DNA of 57,359 bases from Nanobdellota archaeon (GTDB taxonomy: Archaea > Nanoarchaeota > Nanoarchaeia > Parvarchaeales > Parvarchaeaceae), in NCBI GenBank assembly GCA_021852135.1, contig JAJZOB010000018.1, forward strand, positions 1 to 57,359, given 5' to 3'. The translations under genes and the position numbers were made by a program. This document shows positions 43,353 through 50,388 of this stretch, piece by piece (position 1 is the first letter of the stretch; each line of letters begins with the position of its first letter). The notes beneath the pieces are model-generated. The model had not been told where the DNA came from. It saw nothing but the letters and a program-made list of their open reading frames with translations, and did not search any database.

Positions 43353-44015
43353 ATGGCAAGAGATAATCCCTTTATAAGCATAACTTACTCTGATAACGAT
43401 GTCATAGTAGATAGAGTTACTGAAAAGATAGATTTGCTAATGCTTATAAATGAGGCCCTGGAACACGGCTGTATAATTATACTTAAAGGTGCACCTGGGA
43501 TGGGTAAAAGCACATTGATAAACGTGGTTGAAAAAGAGCTTAGAAAATCCAAGAATTTATATGTAATAAAAGAGGAATTTACCCCTGCGGTTTACACTAA
43601 GCTTAGAGGTTTAAGCATTACTCCTGCAAAAAGGATGTTTATAGAACTAGATGATTTCAATAATATAGAGATGCTAGATAAATTAAATCAACAGAGAGTT
43701 ATAGATTTGCTGTATGGTCTTGGCCAAAAAGCCGCGGTTTTATTAGTAGAGAACAGGGATGAAGGTATTGAAAAAGAACTTAAAACTCAAAGCAAACCGT
43801 TCAAAAAATACCAGTTGGAAGGCATGTCAAAGGAAGATTTAAAGCAGGTAATAATAAACCGGTTAAATTTGGTAAGAACTACTAAATCAGATTCTCTTGA
43901 GCCTTTTACTGAGGCAGAATATGAAAAAATATATAAGAAAGCAAAGGGAAACCCAAGAATTGCGATGCTTATATGTTCCGCATTGTACGACCAGAAAACA
44001 AATAGTATAATATAA
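43353..44015 (+). CDS. AAA+ family ATPase paired with a presenilin-like protease
   Basis: A 220-residue single-domain ATPase. Walker A is KGAPGMGKSTLINVVEKEL (about 48-66), Walker B MFIELDDFNNIE, and sensor 2 lies in GNPRIAMLICSALYD, a form seen in ORC/ExeA-like ATPases. The start at 43353 ATG is preferred over a TTG two codons earlier. It ends 18 bases before the presenilin-like gene on the same strand, suggesting co-transcription. There is no membrane helix. Its substrate is unknown. Confidence 0.75.
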   Translation: MARDNPFISITYSDNDVIVDRVTEKIDLLMLINEALEHGCIIILKGAPGMGKSTLINVVEKELRKSKNLYVIKEEFTPAVYTKLRGLSITPAKRMFIELDDFNNIEMLDKLNQQRVIDLLYGLGQKAAVLLVENRDEGIEKELKTQSKPFKKYQLEGMSKEDLKQVIINRLNLVRTTKSDSLEPFTEAEYEKIYKKAKGNPRIAMLICSALYDQKTNSII

Positions 44016-44033
44016 AGACGAATTAAGAAGTAT

Positions 44034-44909
44034 ATGAAGACAAATATTAAAATAGCACTGCTACTTTTAGCTATATTTACAATAGTCCTTATAGCAAGCG
44101 GCTTTTTCGCAGATGTAAATCTAAAGTTGTTTTCAGTCATTTCGCTGCAGACCGGGATAAACTACAATGTTACTTCTCCGTTTTACTATCTGGTTTACAT
44201 AATAATTGCAGGTTTACTTATACCTACTGCAATAATATTACTGCTTGTAAAATATAAAAAATTAAAGATAATAAACATCGTTATCATACTTTTGTTTTTG
44301 TTTGTAATGTATGCCTTTTTCGACCTGCTCCTGCTTGACATATACGTTTTCCCTTTGCACGGCAATTTAAATTCTAATAGCAGTTTACTTGCTACCTTTT
44401 CACTTTTAGTCTATATTCTTCCGGTCATACTTACAGTATACTACTTTAAGTACGCAGGGAAATACGCAAAAGACGTTTTAAACATAATTTTATTCGTATC
44501 CATCTCTGCCGTAATATCCCTGTACTTAAACATAATAACAGCATTGATACTTATTGCAATCATAAGCGTATATGACTACATTTCTGTATTCATAACAAAG
44601 CACATGCTGACGCTTGCAAAGGCATTTTCCGGCAATTCCTTTGGTGGGATATCTTTAATGGCAAAAAAGGCAAAGCGGCAGGAGATTTTTCTTGGCGGCG
44701 GAGATATGGCTTTCCCCGCAATTCTTGCAAATGAGTTTTTCCTTCATTATAATCTTCTTTCGGGGATATTTGCAATAATAGGCGCGGTAATTGGGTTGTC
44801 AATAATATTGTTCTTGGGCAAGAAAGGAAAGGCCTACCCTGCAATGGCTGCAATAGGGCCGATGCAGTTTGCTTTTCTTGGATTGTACTTTCTTATAAAA
44901 TTTATTTGA
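44034..44909 (+). CDS. presenilin/signal-peptide-peptidase-like intramembrane aspartyl protease
   Basis: A 291-residue protein with about nine membrane helices. The two catalytic aspartates are in YDYISVF (Y180-D181) and LGGGDMAFP (GxGD, D224), the hallmark of family A22. The C-terminal PAL motif appears as PAM (269-271) in KAYPAMAAIG. Such proteases cut membrane-embedded segments, for example remnant signal peptides. The preceding gene is an AAA+ ATPase 18 bases away, which is uncommon company. No signal peptide is needed since the first helix serves as anchor. Confidence 0.88.
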   Translation: MKTNIKIALLLLAIFTIVLIASGFFADVNLKLFSVISLQTGINYNVTSPFYYLVYIIIAGLLIPTAIILLLVKYKKLKIINIVIILLFLFVMYAFFDLLLLDIYVFPLHGNLNSNSSLLATFSLLVYILPVILTVYYFKYAGKYAKDVLNIILFVSISAVISLYLNIITALILIAIISVYDYISVFITKHMLTLAKAFSGNSFGGISLMAKKAKRQEIFLGGGDMAFPAILANEFFLHYNLLSGIFAIIGAVIGLSIILFLGKKGKAYPAMAAIGPMQFAFLGLYFLIKFI

Positions 44910-44956
44910 TATAACACCGTTATAAAATATTTAAACTGTTGTGAATTAAATAGGAA

Positions 44957-45262
44957 ATGGAAGTCAAGGTAAAAGAAGAGGATGTTGTAAAGGGACTGAA
45001 ACAGTGCTTTGATCCGGAGATACCTGCCAACATTTATGATTTAGGGTTAATTTACAAAATAGAGATAAATGGAACGGAGGTTAAGATAACGATGACTTTA
45101 ACCTCTCCCTTCTGCCCTGTCACAGATTATTTAGTTGAGGATATAAAAGGAAAAGTAATAGATTTTTCAGGAGCTACAAAAGTAGATTTAGACATAACAT
45201 TTGATCCGCCTTGGACTAAAGATAAAATGACTGATGAAGCAAGGGCCGAACTAGGAATATAA
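44957..45262 (+). CDS. DUF59/MIP18-family protein (iron-sulfur assembly related)
   Basis: A 101-residue protein of the SufT/PaaD/MIP18 family. CFDPEIPANIYDLGLIYKIE is the conserved N-terminal motif and TLTSPFCPVTDYLVEDI holds the conserved Cys; DITFDPPWTKDKMTDEAR closes the domain. These proteins help load iron-sulfur clusters onto client proteins. Candidate clients in the window include Elp3. TATA-like TATTTAAAC about 26 bases upstream suggests a leaderless mRNA. Confidence 0.92.
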   Translation: MEVKVKEEDVVKGLKQCFDPEIPANIYDLGLIYKIEINGTEVKITMTLTSPFCPVTDYLVEDIKGKVIDFSGATKVDLDITFDPPWTKDKMTDEARAELGI

Positions 45263-45296
45263 GCCTTAGACCGCATTTTAGTATAAGATTGCAAAA

Positions 45297-46400
45297 TCAG
45301 TCTAAAAAATTCTTATCTTTCAATTTTTCAGGAAGATAAGTCTCCGTCATGAATGACAATCCTTTTGCGGTAAATGCATCTAACTCTACTTTAGCGCCCA
45401 ATTTCTCCATTTTATCAAGTTCTTCCATCCATTTCTTATTATTTTTGAACCAGTCATAATTTTTAATCTGCTTTATTCTAGCCATGTCAACATCTTTAAA
45501 TTTGATAAGATGCCTTCTCAATCCGTATTTGTCTATATCCTCCATTGTCAATCCCATAAACTTTGCTTCTGGCAAGGAAAGTTTGTCCGAAACATGCGCT
45601 AATGCAATTGAACCGAATTTAATGGCGGAATAAATGTAAACTCCCCAAATGTCTCCGTCGGTTAAAACGTAAACTGGAAGATTGTGCTCTCTGCTAAGTC
45701 TTTGAATCAATCTTCTTATCCCTCTTGTTGCCTGTCCCTGGCTTGCTATTATAATGCAGTGCAGCTTCTTCCAAGCCTTATCTTCATTAAGTCTGTCCCA
45801 TATAGTCGCTTTTTCCATGTATATTACAAATTTAGCGTCAACCTTTCTGAATATAAGGTCCTCTACGTTACTTGGGACGGCCCATCCACCACTTCCCATT
45901 TTGGACCAGTCTATTATATCCCCTCTATCTTCTATTGTTACTTCTCCCGCAACAGCGCCGTTCTTATTTGCATTTATATTTAGCTGCTCTCTTGTTAGGT
46001 CAGTTATGAGTTCCAGATCCTCTATTGCCTTATTTGTCTCTATCTGGTCATCAACTACGTCTATCTTTGTTCCAGGAATTGTTCTTCTTACTTGGTAGAA
46101 GGCAGACCTTAAACTTGTGTGTTTATCGTTTTTTATAAGTTCTCTGCTTACGGCAGCCATTGCCATTGTCTGTATGAATTTTCTTACATGACCGACGTTT
46201 AAAAAATACCTTCTGGATAAACCGCTGCCCAATGTAATCATCCTGCTTTCTGTATCGTATTTTACGTTTGATAAACCTCTTACGGGTAAAGTCAGATAAG
46301 GATTATCTCCCTTTTCTATCTGTTGGTAAACATCCTTCCCAAGCTTCTCAAGTACGCCTAATCTCTTTTTCCTTGATTCTTCGATTTCCTTACTGTCCAT
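45297..46400 (-). CDS. top6A: DNA topoisomerase VI subunit A
   Basis: The 367-residue Spo11-like DNA-cutting subunit of a type IIB topoisomerase. The catalytic Tyr lies in LRSAFYQVRRTIPG; the Toprim domain has the metal-binding VYVLTDGDIWGVYIYSAIKF (DxD) and the upstream GQATRGIRRLIQRL. IDWSKMGSGGWAVPSNVEDL is a typical archaeal segment. It begins 2 bases after the top6B stop, so the two subunits are produced together. Confidence 0.96.
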   Translation of the reverse strand: MDSKEIEESRKKRLGVLEKLGKDVYQQIEKGDNPYLTLPVRGLSNVKYDTESRMITLGSGLSRRYFLNVGHVRKFIQTMAMAAVSRELIKNDKHTSLRSAFYQVRRTIPGTKIDVVDDQIETNKAIEDLELITDLTREQLNINANKNGAVAGEVTIEDRGDIIDWSKMGSGGWAVPSNVEDLIFRKVDAKFVIYMEKATIWDRLNEDKAWKKLHCIIIASQGQATRGIRRLIQRLSREHNLPVYVLTDGDIWGVYIYSAIKFGSIALAHVSDKLSLPEAKFMGLTMEDIDKYGLRRHLIKFKDVDMARIKQIKNYDWFKNNKKWMEELDKMEKLGAKVELDAFTAKGLSFMTETYLPEKLKDKNFLD

Positions 46401-46402
46401 AT

Positions 46403-48268
46403 TTATTCCTCCTCTTCTGTAGACGTATCGGATTCTATCTTGCTTGATATAACGTCTCCCTTACTAAGGCTTTCCTCCACGTTCGCTTTAACCTCTTCCT
46501 TTTTCTTTTCAAGAAGGCCCTCTATCTTTGTCTTTATCTTTTTCTCTTCTATATCCGTTAATTTTGAAAGCGAATATGCCAATTCTACGCCGTACTTGTC
46601 AAACAGGCTTATCCTTTCCTGGAATAGGCTGCTTTTATGCTTCCTATTGAGAAACACGGAAAGCGTTCTTACAAGCTCCTGCAACGCAAGCTTTATCTCC
46701 TTAGTTATAATTGAATAGCTTGCGACTGAATTCTTACTTTCGTTTGTATAAGGAACCCATACAGATGCTATGTGGATTATAAACACCAACTGTCCTATCG
46801 GCACCTTATTCTCCACTTTTAAGCCATAACGCGCATAGTCTACACCCAAAAAGCTTTGAGTCAACGCGCATGACGAAGAATCAAACAGCAAAGGTATCTT
46901 GTTTGCGAACCTCATTAAAATTGCCTTATCAGTTTGTATCTTTCCGCCATAGGCTGCAGCTACCTCTATCTGAAAGGGCATTCCCCTGTAAACCTCCGGT
47001 TTTCTAGTAACTGATTTTACAAACTCTGGAGAGTATTCTTTTTTCAGACTCTTTTCTAGTTCTTCTCCACCGATTGGTGACAAACAATCAGTCTGCGGCC
47101 TCATCAAGTCGAGGGACTGCAGCGCCTTCAGTATAGAATTTGCCTGCACCCTGTCAATCTCCTGCGGTTTTGTCTTTGTGTCTATGCCGGCACTTTTTAA
47201 TGTTTGATCAGCAACTGCCCTGCTCACTCTTGACAATTCATTCTCTAAAACCGACGCAACAGTTCTTTCAGTGGAATTTTTGAGGATGCGCATGAATATA
47301 CCTATTTCCAGCCCCTCTGGGTGCGGCTTTATGGATAAAGGCTCCTTTGGTAACGATTCTATTACTCTTTTATATGTGACTTTCTCGCCATTTGGATTAA
47401 TGTAACTCAAAGTTGCATGTGGATTTACCAAAGCCGTTCTCCTTACATATTCGTCTAGTCCTTTGTTTCCACTTATGTATAATCCCTCTATCTCCAATTC
47501 GATACTTGTGCCGGACTCATATGGATAATCTTCATCGCTTTCCTCAATGACTTCCGGCTCGTTTTTTAGTATGTTTATCTGAACCTTCATCATCTTTGCT
47601 TTCTTCGCGCTTTTTATCTTAGAAATAATCTTTGCCGGTTTTCCCGTTGTAAGCTGAGAATAAAGGACTGCAGAGTGTATCCCTATGCCCTGCTGTCCTC
47701 TGCTCTGTTTCATAGACTGAAACTTGCTACCATAAAGCATCCTTCCAAAAATGTCTGGAATTTTTGACGAAAGTATACCTGGCCCGTTATCCGTTATCTT
47801 TATAAGGAATATTGGCGCGTTTTTCTTTAATCTCAACTGCTTTCCATTCATTAGCACCAAAAGCTTGTCGTTGCTTTCTGATATGTCAAACGTAACGTCT
47901 TCAAATGAGATGCTTAATTTGCCTGCCCTTATCTGCTTTGATTCACTTTTTCCTTTATAAAGAACCGTAAACTCGTTTTTTCTTACTATCAACTGGCCGA
48001 TGTTCTGCTTCTCGTCAAGCAACTGGTAATTGTCACTTAATGCTTTTACGTCTACAGTTATCTCTGGCAAAGTTACCTTTTCTTTGTTCTTTTCCTGCAT
48101 GTGTCCAAGCTCTTCACATGCATCCAATGAATTATCAACAGCTTCTTTAACACAAGTAAGCAGAGCTTTTTGCTTATTGTCAAAACCAAGCAAATGTCTA
48201 TTTTTTTCAAAGAATTCGGTGACACTTATTGCTCTCTGTCCTTTTGCGAGTTCCTCAGCGATTTCCAT
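46403..48268 (-). CDS. top6B: DNA topoisomerase VI subunit B
   Basis: The 621-residue ATPase subunit. The GHKL fold is shown by CVKEAVDNSLDACEELG (N box), ITDNGPGI (G1) and RGQQGIGIHSAVLYSQLTTG (G2/ATP lid). The transducer domain carries PLLFDSSSCALTQSF. The C-terminal 50 residues are charged. The length is somewhat greater than some archaeal forms but typical overall. It overlaps the upstream KH gene by 14 bases. Top6 removes supercoils and decatenates chromosomes. Confidence 0.97.
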   Translation of the reverse strand: MEIAEELAKGQRAISVTEFFEKNRHLLGFDNKQKALLTCVKEAVDNSLDACEELGHMQEKNKEKVTLPEITVDVKALSDNYQLLDEKQNIGQLIVRKNEFTVLYKGKSESKQIRAGKLSISFEDVTFDISESNDKLLVLMNGKQLRLKKNAPIFLIKITDNGPGILSSKIPDIFGRMLYGSKFQSMKQSRGQQGIGIHSAVLYSQLTTGKPAKIISKIKSAKKAKMMKVQINILKNEPEVIEESDEDYPYESGTSIELEIEGLYISGNKGLDEYVRRTALVNPHATLSYINPNGEKVTYKRVIESLPKEPLSIKPHPEGLEIGIFMRILKNSTERTVASVLENELSRVSRAVADQTLKSAGIDTKTKPQEIDRVQANSILKALQSLDLMRPQTDCLSPIGGEELEKSLKKEYSPEFVKSVTRKPEVYRGMPFQIEVAAAYGGKIQTDKAILMRFANKIPLLFDSSSCALTQSFLGVDYARYGLKVENKVPIGQLVFIIHIASVWVPYTNESKNSVASYSIITKEIKLALQELVRTLSVFLNRKHKSSLFQERISLFDKYGVELAYSLSKLTDIEEKKIKTKIEGLLEKKKEEVKANVEESLSKGDVISSKIESDTSTEEEE

Positions 48269-48770
48269 TCAAATACACCTCTACCTTCCTTTTGTTTATC
48301 ATTGAAAACACATTATCATGTTTCGCGCCATTTAAAATCATTTCTATTGCAGACTGGGCAATAGACAAATTCTGTATTTGTCCAATGATACTTATAGTTT
48401 TCCCATAAACATTTATGTAGCACCCTGTTTCCTTCATCAATCTCTGCTTTATCATTCCCCTTGTGCCTATCACCCTTCCTTTTAGCTGCATCGCTCTTTT
48501 CTCGGAATTACTGAAATCCCTCAGGCTTATTACAACAAGATCATAATCATCATCTAGCAGAAGAGATGATATCGCGGAGTCAAAGCCCCTGTTAAAAGCA
48601 TTTACTACATTTTTAACGGACAAAACTTCTAGTGCACTGCTTCCATTTATATAAACCATATTCTCTTCAAATTCCAAAGTAACTCCATGCTGCTTTATCT
48701 TTTCCAGCAGCTTTTTCTGCCTTACTATCTCCTTTGCCTTCTTTCCGTTCATCAATATTTCGTCTTCCAT
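48255..48770 (-). CDS. KH-domain RNA-binding protein, Pno1/Dim2-like
   Basis: A 171-residue protein. It has an N-terminal degenerate KH domain (ENMVYINGSSALEVLSVKNV) and a second KH domain with GxxG in LKGRVIGTRGMIKQRLMKET, then NVYGKTISIIG. This two-KH layout is that of archaeal Pno1/Dim2, which bind 16S rRNA during small-subunit maturation and partner with KsgA/Dim1 or Nob1. The gene lies between elp3 and top6B, overlapping the latter, and follows elp3 without a gap. Confidence 0.88.
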   Translation of the reverse strand: MEDEILMNGKKAKEIVRQKKLLEKIKQHGVTLEFEENMVYINGSSALEVLSVKNVVNAFNRGFDSAISSLLLDDDYDLVVISLRDFSNSEKRAMQLKGRVIGTRGMIKQRLMKETGCYINVYGKTISIIGQIQNLSIAQSAIEMILNGAKHDNVFSMINKRKVEVYLNGNR

Positions 48771-50348
48771 TTAAAGCTCCTTCGACATGTACCACTTATG
48801 TCTTTTGTACCCAAGATTTCTGTAATACTCGCGTACTCCTACACCTGATATAACATTTATCTTATTTATTGAATACTCTTCTTTTGTTATCCTTTCCGCT
48901 TCAGAAAGCAATTCTTTGCCGAATCCTCTGTGCTGAAACGCTTTATCATTGCTATAATTTATATTTAGATGTTCACCGTAAACATGCAATTCCCTTACAA
49001 AAGCCTCATTTAATTTGTCGGGTATCCTTAATCTCAAAAATGCAATTATAGCCTTGTTGTTGCTGTCATCCACGCTTAGAAAAACTTCATCTCCGTTTGC
49101 CGACCTATAATTCTCTCTGTTTAATTCTATTTTCATCGGCTTCAAAAGCTTTACATGCCCTATCTCCCTGCTCCTTATATCATTTGCCCTTTTTCCCATA
49201 CTTGCTATTTTCATGTCAATAAGCTGTCTAAGATTGGTAACCTTTATTCCATTTTCTATGAAGGTTGAGGGTATATCCCGTTCAATCCTCATTATCCTCA
49301 GCCAATTAGGAGCATTTATTTCTGCTTCTGCTATTGCATCAACAACCTCTTCGACAGGGTACGGGTTATACTTACCCCTTTTCCACATCTCATATAATCC
49401 TGTCCCGCGGATAACCAATGTAGGGTATATCTTTATTGCATCTGGTTTGAAATCTTCATTATTATATATTTGCTCAATCGTTTCCCTGTCTTTGTCTTTA
49501 TCTGAAAACGGCAGATTGAGCATTATATGATAATCGACTTTATATCCGTAATTCTTAAGGCGCCTACTGGCATCGATAACATCTCCTATTGTATGCCCTC
49601 GGTTATTCTTAAGCAGAACTTCATTGTAAATGCTTTGAACTCCCATCTCGACCCTTGTTATACCGAAATCTAGCATTCTTTCTATATCCTCATTTGAGCA
49701 TCTTTCAGGCTTTGTCTCTGCTGCAAACGCAACGCACCTTATTCGCGCGGTTTCGTTAAACTGCTTCTGCTCTTCGATCCCGCCCTCTACCTTTTCGCCG
49801 TAAAATTCGTTCATTGCCTTGTAAACGTTTGTAACGTAATCAGTTACGTAATCCTTCGGTAAAGTCGTAAACGTCCCACCTATAACTATTACTTCTATTT
49901 TCTGCGGAGCATAACCCATAAAAATATAATGCTTAAGCCTTGCGGTAACCTGCCTGTAAGAGTCATAATTGTTCATCAATGCTCTCCTAGCTGCAGGCTC
50001 AAAGCCTGTGTAACTTTGCGGCGTATTGAAATTTGTACCGCCTGGACAGAATATGCACGTACCATGCGGACAATCGTATGGCTTTGTCATTATTGCAACT
50101 ACATTTACCCCAGAAAGTACCCGTACAGGCTTTGAAACCATTATACCAGCATATTTTTCCCGCTCTTCTTGTGAAAAATGATTCAGTATCTCGCCATTCT
50201 TGGGTATATTATCCATACCAATCTGTCTGCATATCTCTCTCTTTAAAGCAAGAAGCTCTTTTTTGTTTCTTATTCTGCCTTCTTCTATCTCTTTTTTGAA
50301 CAGAGGCATAAAACCGGCTAGGCTTTCCTGTTTATTGTAATAATCCAT
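48771..50348 (-). CDS. elp3: Elp3 radical SAM/acetyltransferase tRNA-modifying enzyme
   Basis: A 525-residue enzyme that makes carboxymethyl-type modifications at wobble uridine 34. The radical SAM motif is DCPHGTCIFCPGG with Cys93, Cys98 and Cys101; TGFEPAARRALMNNYDSYRQ and VIVIGGTFTTLPKDY follow. The C-terminal GNAT acetyltransferase domain has FQHRGFGKELLSEAERI with the acetyl-CoA loop. Archaea use Elp3 without the other Elongator subunits. It is preceded by a TATA box in a 40-base gap shared with the divergent surface-protein gene. Confidence 0.96.
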   Translation of the reverse strand: MDYYNKQESLAGFMPLFKKEIEEGRIRNKKELLALKREICRQIGMDNIPKNGEILNHFSQEEREKYAGIMVSKPVRVLSGVNVVAIMTKPYDCPHGTCIFCPGGTNFNTPQSYTGFEPAARRALMNNYDSYRQVTARLKHYIFMGYAPQKIEVIVIGGTFTTLPKDYVTDYVTNVYKAMNEFYGEKVEGGIEEQKQFNETARIRCVAFAAETKPERCSNEDIERMLDFGITRVEMGVQSIYNEVLLKNNRGHTIGDVIDASRRLKNYGYKVDYHIMLNLPFSDKDKDRETIEQIYNNEDFKPDAIKIYPTLVIRGTGLYEMWKRGKYNPYPVEEVVDAIAEAEINAPNWLRIMRIERDIPSTFIENGIKVTNLRQLIDMKIASMGKRANDIRSREIGHVKLLKPMKIELNRENYRSANGDEVFLSVDDSNNKAIIAFLRLRIPDKLNEAFVRELHVYGEHLNINYSNDKAFQHRGFGKELLSEAERITKEEYSINKINVISGVGVREYYRNLGYKRHKWYMSKEL

Positions 50349-50388
50349 ATGCTTTATAATTTATAAAAGCTGGATATATAAATTATAT
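50349..50388. promoter_or_regulatory. 40-bp divergent promoter shared by elp3 and the surface-protein gene
   Basis: The gap contains TTATAAATTATAAAAG-type AT-rich elements readable on both strands. On the plus strand TTATAAAAG lies about 27 bases before the ATG at 50389, giving a leaderless start; on the minus strand a TATA-like TTTTATAAATT lies about 15-25 bases before the elp3 ATG at 50348. The two promoters must overlap almost completely. Confidence 0.5.
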
